Positions 20,876-32,339 of a stretch of 64,000 bases of DNA are shown here, in pieces. Each line of letters opens with the position of its first letter. Position 1 is the stretch's first letter. Source of the DNA: Hygrophila difformis (taxonomy: Eukaryota; Streptophyta; Magnoliopsida; Lamiales; Acanthaceae); contig JAOANR010000006.1 in NCBI GenBank assembly GCA_030278955.1, forward strand, positions 51,550,915 to 51,614,914. The letters run 5' to 3'. The notes under the pieces are model-generated. The model saw nothing but the letters and a program-made list of their open reading frames with translations, made no database searches and was not told the DNA's origin. Made by a program: the position numbers and the translations under genes.

Positions 20876-23431
20876 CACTACATGAGTATTTTCTGAAAAA
20901 TTATAATCATGGTTTTCAATTTTATTTAATGAAACCAATTATGAAGATGGAGTTGGGATTAGGGATATATTGATAGGTTGTCACGTTTTTATTCACTCGT
21001 GTTAAGAAACTGTGCCCCCGAAAGCGCACGGAGTCAAAAATTGCAGTATTTATAGTAAGTATCGGATCGTTCACTGGAGGATGTGCGATGGAAGCAGGGC
21101 CCACGTCATTTACTAAGATTTTCCACTCGGTTACTCGATTCAAGTTTGTGTTTGATTATAATCTACTTGACATAATTTAAACTAAGCTATGAAAGCGATT
21201 AAAATTAAGCAGATAAAATTAGTCTAGAAAGCGAATTAAATTTAATCTAAGAAAGCAATAATATTATTCTAAGAAAGCGGTTAAGATTATTCTAAGAAAG
21301 CAGATTTAAAATGAGACAGAAGGGACAGGAAGAAAAGAATAAAAATTGGACAAGATTCAGATGAAACACAATTAAACTTCCATTTTAATACACAGATCTT
21401 AGCTTGGGATAATCCTTTCAGTTAGCTAATTCTCATGCTCTCTATACCATGTTCCCTTTAACAGACAGGTACTTACAGTAAGAGTTTACATGCTCTTAAG
21501 AAAATAAATTCTAAGATACCACAGACGCATAACTACCCTTGCAATGCATTGCTAAGGTATATTATTTATCTGTGGTGGATAAGCAACACCCGACAAATCA
21601 TTAGTTGAAATGCCAAGTACTGCTATCATTCCCCCATGTCACACCCAAAGATTCTAATCAAGCCCTGAACTATCCCTTAACTATCAGTCCTAGTAGCAGT
21701 TACGCAACTCTCAATACAACCGAGTGACCTCTAGAGAAAGCAGTTAAAAGAAAGCGGTAAAGAAAGCATTTAAAATCCTATCACTCGGAGGTTTTTGAAA
21801 GTCTGACCCTGGTAGTAAAAGAAAGCTCCCAGTCAGAATGACCGGGTGTGGATCAAGAATTCCCGGATCTCGGTGAACCGCTCGCAGTGTTCACTTCCTT
21901 TCGGGTGGTTATGAGATACAAACTAATGAAACGAACTAATAAATTAGTTCGTTCCGGATGCACTCACTCAGGACTCAAAAATAGGCTTTGGTAGAAGAGG
22001 ATAGCAGTTGAAAGGAACTCAACCCTACCTTAGAAAATAACCAAGGCCCACATGTTGTTCTTCTAGTATTATCTATTACACATCATCTGAATCCAAGTGG
22101 ACTCCGAGTCAGTGCAATATTTAATATAAGATTTCCAACATATAGCAATTTTGGAAAATAATAAATCTTTGAAAATCATTCCCTAAACAGGTACTAGACT
22201 CTCAATTAAAACACAGATCCTTTCAGTCTAGGTGAGACCTAATCGCTGACTCTGCTTCTAATTTCCCAAAATCAACCCCCAGTCGAATGTGAATTAGTCA
22301 TAACTGTGGAATTTATCCCTTACTTAGATCCGGATTTTATAAATGAATTTTTGTTGGAAATTTATTGTGAGACATCTGATTTAAATCAAAACTTCTATGT
22401 CCAAGGGAAGGATCCCAAAATAATTAGACCATAATATTTACATAATAATATCATGCATAATTTTATAGAGAAGTGTAAAATTAAATAACCCAAAATATAA
22501 GGCGGGTTTAGACAGAAGTGAGACACAGAGATGAAATAGCCAGAGATGAGAAGACTTTTGGCTAAAGAGATGACAAAATAATTAGGGTTAATTGGATTGC
22601 AGTTATCTGTGGTCCAGTTCCCTAATCATTAAGGTGAGATGATTTTTAGACAGAAAGGAATTCCAAGTGACGGTGACCACCGTCATTCAGCTCCCTTTTT
22701 GTCTGTGAATTGAAGAAAAACCCACATATTTTCTTGCTGTAATAATTCTCAAATAATGTTGGTCGACATCATTTAATAATACTACAACTTGAATTCAGGT
22801 TTGAAATTAAGATAAAGAAAATAAAACTGTATCCGGATAGGGGTCAGCTGAGCAGCTATTATAATCCCGGATGGACGAACCGCCAAGGCTTCCACCGACC
22901 ACTATCCGGACCATGCAAAATAATATATAGTAATTAATATACAGACCACGGGCTAGTTTATCCGTGTGGGAATACCGGCCAACATTAGTCTGTTATATCT
23001 CTTACTAGCTGTTTCACACAACACGGGAAAGACAAAATAAATAAAAGAAAATATTTTTGGGCCATCTTGTATGAGAGACATTGGTTTCTCATGCAAGGGT
23101 ATGGAATTAAATCCATAATTACTCTTTATGTCTAAATAATCACTCATTCCATAATTAATTAATTAATTACAGTCCGGATTATATACTTAGATCATTAGAG
23201 TTTAATTTTTGTAGAAGAATATTTTAATGGAAATTGAACAAAGTTCTTTATATCAAATTAATCATGGGTTGAGATCATTGGATTTCAACGTCAAAATATT
23301 AATATAAAGGTTCAATTAATTAATGGGGTGAGATGGAGAATAAAAATTTGGCAAAAAGGTGCCAAGCCTGTCGATGAACAGAGTTTGTGTCGCGGACCGT
23401 GGGTCCGCGACAGGGGGATCTCGACAGAAAG

Positions 23432-23436
23432 GTGGG
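23432..23436. repeat. Target-site duplication GTGGG, left of element B
   Basis: Matches 40989-40993 on the far side of element B and lies within solo LTR A. Confidence 0.9.
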
Positions 23437-26159
23437 TGAAACTTTTGACAAATTTCATTAACACGAGTATTTTTCTAAAATATATCAGGATTGAATTTAT
23501 TAAATGAAGAGAGTTATGATTTATGGAATGGGTTTAGGGATATATCAGGATTGTTACTTTTTATTACTCATGCGAGGGGCTTTAATTTCGAATGGCGATG
23601 TGATCCTCTCTGTCATGAAACTTCTGACAAATCTCATGATACAACCGGGATAAATTGACCTTCTGCCTGTCACACTGAGGGTCCCCGGCATATGTACCAT
23701 GATACTTCTCATGATTTCATGTCATGAGATTCCCTGCCATGAAACTTTCAGCAGATTCCCACTACATGAGTATTTTCTGAAAAATCACATTTTTTATTTA
23801 CTCGTGTTAAGAAACTGTGCCCCCGAAAGCGCACGGAGTCAAAAATTACAGTATTTATAGTAAGTACCGGATCGTTCACTGGAGGATGTGCGATGGAAGC
23901 AGGGCCCACGCCGTTTACTAAGATTTTCCACTCGGTTACTCGATTCAAGTTTGAGAGATGACTAACAACTACTTGACAGAATTTAAACTAAGCTATGAAA
24001 GCAATAAAAATAAAGCAGATAAAATTATTCTAGAAAGCGAATTAAATTTAATCTAAGAAAGCAATAATATTATTCTAGGAAAGCGGTAAAGATTATCTAA
24101 GAAAACAGATTTAAAATATGACAGAAGGGACAGAAAGAAAAGAATAAAGATTGGACAAGATTCAGATGAAACACAATTAAACTTCCATTTTGTTACACAG
24201 ATCTTAGCTTGGGATAATCCATCAGTTAGCTAACTCTCATGCTCTCTACACCGTGTTCCCTTTAACAGACAGGTACTTATAGTAAGAGTTTACATGCTCT
24301 TAAGATAACAAAATCTAAGATACCACAGATATACAACTGCCCCCGCGCAGAGGTATGTCATTTATCTGTGGTGGACAAGCAACACCCGACAAATCATTTA
24401 TTGAGATGCCAAGTACTGTTATCCTTCCCCCATGTCACACCCAAAGATTCTAATCAAGCCCTGAACTATCCCTTAACTATCAGTCCTAGTAGCAGTTACG
24501 CAACTCTCAATACAACCGAGTGACCTCTAAAGAAAGCAGTTAAAAGAAAGCGATAAAGAAAGCATTTAAAATCCTATCACTCGGAGGTTTTTGAAAGTCT
24601 GACCCTGGTAGTAAAAGAAAGCCCCCAGTCAGGATGACCGGGTGTGGATCAAGAATTCCCTATTCTCGGTGAACCGCTCGCAGTGTTCACTTCCCGTCGG
24701 GTGGTTATGAGATACAAACTAATGAAACGAACTAATAACTTAGGTCGTTCCGGATGCACTCACTCAGGACTCAAAAATAGGCTTTGGCAGAAGAAGATAG
24801 CAGTTGAAAGAATACTCAACCCTACCTTAGAAAATAACCAAGGCCTGAATGTTGTTCCTCTAGTATTATCTGTCACACCTTATCGGAATCCAAGTGGAAT
24901 CTGACCCAGTGCAATATTTAATACAAGATTTCCAACAAACAGCAATTTTGGAAAATAATAAATCTGAGAATCATTCCCTATCAGGTACTAGACTCTCAAT
25001 AAGAACACAGACCCTTTCAGTCTAGGTGAGACCTAATCGCTGACTCTGCTTCTAATTTCCCAAAATCAACCCCCAGTTGGAAATGAATTAGTCCTAACTG
25101 TCGAATTTATCCCTTACTCAGATCCGGATTTTATAAAGGAATTTTTGTTGGAAATTTATTATGAAATATCTGATTAAAATCAAGACTCCTGTGTCCAAGG
25201 GAAGGATCCCAAAATAATATCGACCACAATATCTACATAATAATATCATGCATAAATTTATAGAGAAGTGTAAAATTAAATAACCCAAAATATAAGGTGG
25301 GTTTAGACAGAAGTTGACACACAAAGATGAAATAGCCGGGGATGAGAAGAATTTATTTGGCTAAAAAGAAACTGAAATAACCGGGGTTATCCGGACTGCA
25401 AACATCTTCTATCCAGGTCCCAAATATTCCAGGTGGAATGGTTTTTAGACAGTGGAATGCCTCAAATGACAGTTGCCGCCGTCATCTTAGACTCCACTAT
25501 CTGTGAATTTGGATAAAAATCCACATGTTCTATCACTGCAATAATTATTAGATGACATTGGCAAATATCATCTAACATTACTACAGCTCCAGATTCGGGT
25601 TTGAAATTAAAATAAAGAAAAGAAAACTGTATCCGGATAGGAGTCAGCTGAGCAGCTATTATAATCCCGAATGGACGAACCGCCAAGGCTTCCACCGACC
25701 ACTATCCGTACCATGCAAAATAACAATTAATAATTAATATACAGAATACGAGCTAGTTATCCTTGTGGGAATACCCGCCAACGTTAATCTGATATATTCC
25801 TTATTAGCTGTTTCACACATTACGGGAAAAGACAAAATAAATAAAAGAAAAAATATTTTTGGGTCATCTTGCATGAGAGACATTGGTTTCTCATGCAAGG
25901 TATGGAAACGATTCCATAATCACTCTTTATGTCTAAATAATCACTCATTCCATAATTAATTAATTACAGTCCGGATTATATACTTAGATCATTAGAGTTT
26001 AATCTTTTGTAGAAGAGTCTTTTAGTTGAATTGAACAAAATTCTTTATATCAAAATAATCATGGGTTGAGATCATTGGATTTCAACCTCAAAATATTAAT
26101 ATAAAGGTCCAATTGATTAATGAGGTGAGATGAAGAATAAAAATTTGGCAAAAAGGTGC

Positions 26160-26640
26160 CACTTTGTCACGGAGTAGAGTTTGTGTCGCGGAGCATGGTT
26201 CCGCGACAAGGGTTTCGCGACAAAGGGTGGGAAATAAGAGAAGTGGGATTTTGAAAATTAGGGTTTGCTTTGTCGCTAAGCAAAAATTTTGTCGCGGAAC
26301 ATGGTTCCGCGACAAAGGGGTATAGCGACAAGAGGTTTGAAAATTGGACAATGCATAATTCTTGTCGCGGAACAAGAGGTTTTGTCGCGGAACGTGGTTC
26401 CGCGACAATGTTGATTCGCGACAAAGCCCTTCCAGAATAAAATCAAAAGTATTTGGGTCCTTGGTCTCTAATCAAGGATTTTGTCGCGGAACGTGGTTCC
26501 GCGACAAGAGTTGCATCGCGACCAAGGGGTGTTGAAAATAAGGCCAACAAGTGTTCTTTGGTACCTTTGTCGCCAAAGCATCATTTTGTCGCGGATCGTG
26601 GTTCCGCGACAAGAGTTGTTCCGTGACAAAAGCGTGTCCA
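26160..26640. repeat. GTCGCGGAAC palindrome cluster 1 in LTR B
   Basis: At least five near-perfect inverted repeats of the form TTGTCGCGGAAC-N2-4-GTTCCGCGACAA (about 26185, 26290, 26380, 26480 and 26586), plus half sites. Both halves keep the pairing where bases vary. The same cluster is in the right LTR at about 39270-39750. Confidence 0.8.
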
Positions 26641-27249
26641 GTACACATGTCAGAAAAGTAAAGTGGAACAGTGGCATGCATTGTGTGTGTTCTCACCCAT
26701 TTCAGATTCAAAAGCTAAACTAAGCTAAAAATAACAAAACAGAATATGAATCTAGCTAGAACATGCTGAACATAAAAGAAATAAAACAAACTTAAATCTT
26801 AAGAAACCCTAATCTGAGCTTGATCACCCATAAGCGTGCAACATTATCCCAAGAAAAAGTCACCACGCAGTGACATTAAAATGCAAAACAAGGATCAAAT
26901 GACCCAAGGAAAAACGAAAGCAGTAAGATCCATGGGGTGTGAGACCCATTTCATGATTTTGGGACACAAATGGAGAATGTTTTCCCATATTATTAAACGG
27001 TGTTGTTCATACCCATGATTTGGGTACCACAAACCCTTAAACAAAAGTTTAGAACAGGAAAAATGTGTAAACTGGCTATCTAACCAAAGTGCAATAAACT
27101 ACATCTAACTAGTGCATAGATTAAATAATACAAGAAAAACCTAACTAAACTACCCTAAACTAAACTAACTACTGAGCTCCCAACTTGTCTTCAAGAATGT
27201 GTATTCTCTCTAAAATTCTTCCAACCTCTAGCTCATGGGAAATACCTCA

Positions 27250-27257
27250 TATTTATA
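27250..27257 (-). promoter_or_regulatory. TATA box of LTR B, left copy
   Basis: Sense TATAAATA in CTCTATAAATATGAGG. The right copy, which would drive the element, is at 40359-40366. Confidence 0.6.
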
Positions 27258-27329
27258 GAGGGTAAACCCTAAGCTCATGGGCCTTGATTTGAGCCCATTG
27301 TGTCTCAAGACATCATACACATCACAGCT

Positions 27330-27580
27330 TTGTCTCGGAGCACCAAGTTTGGTCGCGGAATACACTGCATGTGGCAAAGCTTCTCGACTGGGTCTTGTAT
27401 CTCTAAAAGTGCATCTTTGTCGCGGAATGGACCTTTGTCGCGGAACAGGGCATCGCGACAAGGGTATCGCGACAAAGGGGCTTTGGTTGGTCTTCTCCTT
27501 CATCTGAGCTTGCTTGGTCGCGGAACGCTCCTTTGTCGAGGAACCATGCATCGCGACAAAGGGGCTTCCGCGACAAAGGT
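27330..27580. repeat. GTCGCGGAAC cluster 2 in LTR B, near the promoter
   Basis: Half sites TTTGTCGCGGAA and TCGCGACAAA lie just upstream in sense of the TATA box. The left copy has an extra TATCGCGACAAGGG unit that is absent from the right LTR, which accounts for the 14-bp LTR length difference. Confidence 0.7.
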
Positions 27581-27893
27581 GTTCCTGGGCCTGCTGGATT
27601 GGGCCAGATGGGCCGAAAGTATTCTTTTTGTGGGCTTTTCTCTCTTTTTCCCATCTTTTTCATTCCTTTTTCTTTTCTTTTCTTTTTCTCATGTTTTTGG
27701 CTTTTTCCAACATAAATATGTAATAAAATTACATATTTATGCCTTTTTCACACCAGCTTATTATTTTTACAATTATGCATAAATCAGTCCAATTCGACTG
27801 CTTTCTTACTTAATGTAAGATCGGAATGCGATAAAATGCCCGTTTAAGACATGGAAATGGATTGAAAATAATGGTCATTTCTGGCCATTATCA

Positions 27894-27930
27894 ACATCCT
27901 CACATTTAATACTGATCGTCCCCGAGCAGT
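27894..27930 (-). promoter_or_regulatory. Hairpin-PPT module of element B
   Basis: Sense: hairpin ACTG-TCG/CGA-CAGT with one mismatch, then AAATGTGAGGATGT directly before the LTR start TGATAATGGCC. The purine-rich tract is the expected plus-strand primer. Confidence 0.72.
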
Positions 27931-29513
27931 CAGAGTCAGTGCTCGTAAGAGCATAGACGCTGCATATTCAATCTATTTTCGTGGCTTCAAAAATCACATC
28001 CTTTTTGGATTGGGCTAAGACAATCAAAAACTACAAGTATTAAACTCCCTTGATTGCAGTGTTTAATGAAATGATACTTGCTCACTATATCGGGCCTACA
28101 AATCAAACATTATTATTAATCCTTCATGAACATCATGTTTGAAAGATGCAAAGGTTAAAAATCAGAATCAAGGGATGACATGAACACGTTTAATGAAACA
28201 GAGCCTCCCATACAAGAGAATCGGAAATTTCACTCACTCTCAATTGGGGTTTAATCAGTGAACACTCATAATCAATTTTAATTAAATTGTCCCATATGCT
28301 TGCAATCAGACCAACTCGCCACCGGCTCATTTCCTCAAATCGAGATCACGAGGTCTTATTTAAGGGTTGTAACGGGGCATACGGTTGTAACATTAGGTAG
28401 GAAAGGGAATTATTGGGTTAATAAGTGGCAAGAATCCATTCCATCATAACTTGGCATATTCTTATTTAAAATTTATGATCATCATTATTTTTCTCTTTTG
28501 CTTTCTTTTGCATTTTCTTTTTTTTTTTCTATTGCATGACATTAGACTAAGTCTAATTTTGCTTTGTCATTTGCAATTCATTTTCTTCTTTTTTTTTTTT
28601 TTTGAATCGGTTTATTGAATACCGATTTAAGCATCTTTGATGATCACAAATTCAATGCCTTGATAAAATTTATTCTTGCATACTTGGGTTTGAATATTTT
28701 GGTCTTTTTGTAAGAATAGGAATAATATAGAGGGCTTCAAAGAAAAATTAGGCTAATAGGCTCAAATTGGTTAATCCTAAAGGGAAAATATTTTTGGGTT
28801 TGGATTTCAAAAGAAGGCCAAAAATTTGGGTTTTTCTAGGTGCCTCGATCATATGCTCGATTTCGGGAATATGGCATGGTCTTGAATCGGTCCCAATTGC
28901 AAGTTCTAGTTTCCTTTAATCAAAATGATTCACACATCAAAGAAAAGAATGAGTAAAAATGACTCATGGCTCAAATCTCACAAGGTTGGATTGATTCATG
29001 TCATACAATATTCTCAAATTTAATCAAAGCTTAACTCTAACATTTTATTCAATCGAAATCTCTAACATGCAGATTTATTACCCAATAAGCTGATCGCATC
29101 ATTAAATTTTTATAGCTCAAAACCTTGGGAATTCATTTCATGCATGTCTTCAATTATATTATCCCAATTCAAAGTTTGAAAATTTAATCACAAGCTTAAA
29201 TTCAACATGTGAATTTAGAGCAAGTTTATGCATATTTTTGCTGGTTATTTAATTTAAAGCAGTAAAGAGGCACTGCTGACATACAGAGTATGTCCACAGC
29301 ATATTTTTGGCCTGACAGTCACTTATTCATCTTGGACTGTGTAGACATCTTTTCAAGAATAAAATTGTTTGGACTGCAAAATTCCAAATTAAAACAGTGA
29401 ATGATATCAATTACAAGAGATTCCATTGCAATCAGAACGATTTTGCACAAGGGAAATGAAATTCTCTTATATGATATTTACAATTATGCTCGATTGATAT
29501 GACAATTACATAC
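27931..29513 (-). other. Element B 3' untranslated region
   Basis: 1.58 kb without a supported ORF. It contains T-rich runs at 28500-28605 and sequence resembling 19600-20600 of element C. Confidence 0.7.
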
Positions 29514-32339
29514 TCAATCCGTTTTCTCCCCTGGCTGGCTCGATGGTCCTGCTGCATCTGATGGAGGTGGGGGTGGCTTGGGAAGTTGACTGATGAGTGC
29601 TTGCATCAGTGTTTCCATCATCTTGCGCTGCTTTTCTTCACTCTCCACTCTTTCTCTGTGCATGCGCTCTTCTCTTTCCATCATCATTTTCTTGAATTCC
29701 TCCTCTCTCTTTTCCTTCTCCTGCTTCTCCTTTCGCTTCTCTTCCTTTTCTCTCCTACGCTCTTGGCGTTCTTCTTCTCTCTCCCTCCTTCGCTCTTCAC
29801 GCTCCTCTTCGGCCCTTTTTCGCTGTTCCTCTTGGCTTGCCATAACTACATTAGTCATGGACTTCATTCCCTCGAGCATAGATTGACTCATCCTGCTCAC
29901 CATCTCAATTGTTTGGGAATCAGCAGGGAAATGCGATACGTTCTGGCTTTGAGGAGGCATCCGAGGTTGAGGTTGAGTCGGAGGTGGAATCGGAGCTGCA
30001 GGAACTGGAATTGGCGTCTCTGACTGTTCTTGATCTGCAGGAGGCTCTTCTTGAACATTCGAAGGTCCTGCATCAGCACAGGTTTTCTGTGTTCCCTTCT
30101 TTGCCTTGGGCTGTCTCTTTCGTTTTCTCGATGCTTGCCCACTTGATATGAAAGAGGATTGGGCGTCTGAATCTCCTCTGCCGAACAATTGGGGAAGAGA
30201 ATATCTAATACTCTCACACAGGGGAAGTCTCGGCACACTGATAGGTGGGTTTACTTTCACCACTGTGTCACCCTCAAAAGCGCTCAAATCAACTCCCTGA
30301 GCTATGCAGATTCTCCTAATTAGATTTGGATAGCATAGCACCTGTCTATCCTCTATCCGCGTTATCATCACCTCGAATACATGCCTCCCTACATTCAGTT
30401 TTGCTCCGCTCCACATTCTTGCAAATCCCATCAATACATTCCCAGATGTGATGTGCGGATGCGAATTGGGCCGTATCTTGGACATGTAGAACTCATAAGT
30501 TGGCATGAACTGTATTCGCAGCCATTTTGCATTGAATGTATGTCCTGGGGCGGTCACGCTTGTCATGCTGTTGGCCAAGGTTGCATACCTCGCATATTCG
30601 CTCGTCTTGGCTCTCTTTGTCATGATCTCATCAGGGGGAAATTCGCTTTTAATGTCCGGAGTCCCAAAGAACTGATTCAGCCAATCAGGTGCAATGTTTA
30701 TCACTTGTCCACGGATCCATGTTGTTCTGGCAGCTTTATCGATGTTGCAGAAGAATTCCTTTGTTAGCTCTACGAAGCCATCTTCGTCATGATGCAGCAT
30801 GAAGTTACCCCACTCTTGATTTCTGTAGAAAGTCTCAACAGTGGGGTGTGACAATGCATCGGGTCTGAATCCTTTATCTGGCACTATCATTTTCTGCAAC
30901 TTCTTATACTTTTCTGCATTCTCTTTGTTGCCATTGAACTTGATCTGCATCTGTTCTTCACTCAGCTTTTTCTTCTCATATTCCTTTGAAACGCCCATCC
31001 TTTGCCTCACAGTATTCTCAGACCAGAACTCGACTGGTCGAATGGATCCGACAGATTCGTCGTCGCTCGTGTGCCAGTCTGTTTGATCGTCTCCTTCCTG
31101 TGGCTGGTCATCCCTTGGTTCGGCCTCATCTCTCCTCTGACTTGACTCTCCTTCTCCATGAGCTGTTTCATCTCCGAATTCCTCCTCAACCTGTTTAATT
31201 ACATTTTTCATTGTATTGAGTTCGCAGTTTACAAGCAAAGAAGATGTAGTTACATGAAAATTACGGTCATCAACATCAGTTGATACCTCCTCCTCCTCCC
31301 TAATTCTTGCAGCTCGTCCAACTGGACGTTGCAAGATAGGCGCCATCTGGTCCATGAATTCTTGCTCCTCTTGTCGAGCTTCTTCTTCTGAATCATTTCC
31401 CTCTGCAGCTTCAGTCACAATTTCCTGAACATTTTCCTTGAGCGCAGAGGCCATGGGGTGGTCGCCTGGCTGTTTTTCCAAGGTTTTGGCCAGTGCTACA
31501 GGATCTATGGAATCTTGTGGTTCTTCTGACCGTTCCGCCTGATGTGAAGGGCCCTCGGCTCCTGCTTGCTGAGCCATTTTCTCTGCTATCTTTCTTCTTT
31601 GCTCTGTCTTCTCAGTCAGGTAATCTAGGAAGAGAGGGTCATCCTTTTTAAGCCCAAAGAATGTTCTGAAATTTTCAATTCTTTCTTCAGGAGTCAAGTG
31701 TGCCAAGGGATGAGGATCGTCGCTTCTGGTGGATGGCCTGATTTCAGGGATCTTGTCTAACATCAGCAGCTCATCATCATCGATGTCTCCAATCGTCCTT
31801 GGTTTGGAAGCTTTCTCTTTTTGTTGCTCGGCCCTTTGCTTCTCCATCTCCTCACCTTTCTCCATTTTTACTTGGATGATTTTCTCCTGAGTTTGTTCTT
31901 CAGTCTCAGCTCCCCTCTTGGCTTCAAGCTCAGCCTCAAGCTTTCGCGCAGCTTCCTCGTCTTTTGCCTGCTGAATGTTTTTCATCATTTGCTCTTCTGC
32001 TTCAGCTTCCTTTTCCATTGCCAAGCATTCTTCCTCAGTCACTTTCTCGACTCCCGAACCACCTGTTACTTGATCCATGAGGCCGGCTGATGCAAATTCA
32101 TCATTTTGCATTTTTCTGGCTAGCTCAGCATCGAATGCCACTTGATGCTTCTTTTTCGGGGGTGGTGGTGGCATCGGCTTCTTACCCCTGTCTTTGGGAT
32201 CCGTGAGCTCTGCCACTTTCCTAACAGTTGGCTCAGGTTCCTTGATCTCCACTTTCTTTTTCGGAGCTCTTGCTGGTTTATCTTTGTCAGCAGATTTTAC
32301 CAACCTTCTCCTCGTTCCCGTTTGAGGTGCTGGCTGACC
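29514..32339 (-). CDS. Element B ORF, 3' part: plant transposon-protein domain with charged coil
   Basis: 941 codons in the same frame as the upstream exon, separated from it only by a TAA at 32340-32342. There is no ATG near its beginning, so it is best read as the continuation of one protein. From the N side: basic and acidic Lys/Glu-rich coil regions (about 1-450); then a domain with ETFYRNQEWGNFML, IRGQVINIAPDWLNQFFGTP and IRPNSHPHITSGNVLMGFAR that resembles the putative plant transposon protein domain (Transposase_32); then RKRKRQPKAKK, a possible nuclear signal; then a Pro/Gln linker and a long Glu/Arg-rich coiled coil. No catalytic motif of pol is seen. Role unknown; a Gag-like structural role is possible. 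Confidence 0.75.
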   Translation of the reverse strand, partial: GQPAPQTGTRRRLVKSADKDKPARAPKKKVEIKEPEPTVRKVAELTDPKDRGKKPMPPPPPKKKHQVAFDAELARKMQNDEFASAGLMDQVTGGSGVEKVTEEECLAMEKEAEAEEQMMKNIQQAKDEEAARKLEAELEAKRGAETEEQTQEKIIQVKMEKGEEMEKQRAEQQKEKASKPRTIGDIDDDELLMLDKIPEIRPSTRSDDPHPLAHLTPEERIENFRTFFGLKKDDPLFLDYLTEKTEQRRKIAEKMAQQAGAEGPSHQAERSEEPQDSIDPVALAKTLEKQPGDHPMASALKENVQEIVTEAAEGNDSEEEARQEEQEFMDQMAPILQRPVGRAARIREEEEVSTDVDDRNFHVTTSSLLVNCELNTMKNVIKQVEEEFGDETAHGEGESSQRRDEAEPRDDQPQEGDDQTDWHTSDDESVGSIRPVEFWSENTVRQRMGVSKEYEKKKLSEEQMQIKFNGNKENAEKYKKLQKMIVPDKGFRPDALSHPTVETFYRNQEWGNFMLHHDEDGFVELTKEFFCNIDKAARTTWIRGQVINIAPDWLNQFFGTPDIKSEFPPDEIMTKRAKTSEYARYATLANSMTSVTAPGHTFNAKWLRIQFMPTYEFYMSKIRPNSHPHITSGNVLMGFARMWSGAKLNVGRHVFEVMITRIEDRQVLCYPNLIRRICIAQGVDLSAFEGDTVVKVNPPISVPRLPLCESIRYSLPQLFGRGDSDAQSSFISSGQASRKRKRQPKAKKGTQKTCADAGPSNVQEEPPADQEQSETPIPVPAAPIPPPTQPQPRMPPQSQNVSHFPADSQTIEMVSRMSQSMLEGMKSMTNVVMASQEEQRKRAEEEREERRREREEERQERRREKEEKRKEKQEKEKREEEFKKMMMEREERMHRERVESEEKQRKMMETLMQALISQLPKPPPPPSDAAGPSSQPGEKTD

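Larger units (their letters stand above)
20640..23436 (-). repeat. Solo LTR A, segment 1
   Basis: Starts TGAAACTTTTGACAAG, like LTR B, and aligns with LTR B along its length (for example the shared block near 20990-21140 and 23800-23950). It is cut at 23436 by element B and continues at 40994-41602 and 52971-55337, giving about 5.8 kb in total. No coding. The last 60 bp before the cut hold the palindrome GTCGCGGACC/GGTCCGCGAC. Confidence 0.82.
23437..27893 (-). repeat. LTR B left copy (3' LTR)
   Basis: 4457 bp from TGAAACTTTTGAC to GGCCATTATCA. No coding: the many short frames reading SRNHVPRQ or AEPCSATK are translations of the palindrome clusters. TATA box at 27250-27257; palindrome clusters at 26160-26640 and 27330-27580. 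Confidence 0.9.

Noticed and set aside
26167..26424. Many frames rich in SRNHVPRQ and AEPCSATK in LTRs A and B and in 35507-36133
   Set aside because: They are translations of the GTCGCGGAAC palindromes in different frames.
29586..30023. Plus-strand 145-codon Phe/Leu/Ser-rich frame opposite the element B ORF
   Set aside because: It is the complement of the Glu/Arg-rich coiled coil.
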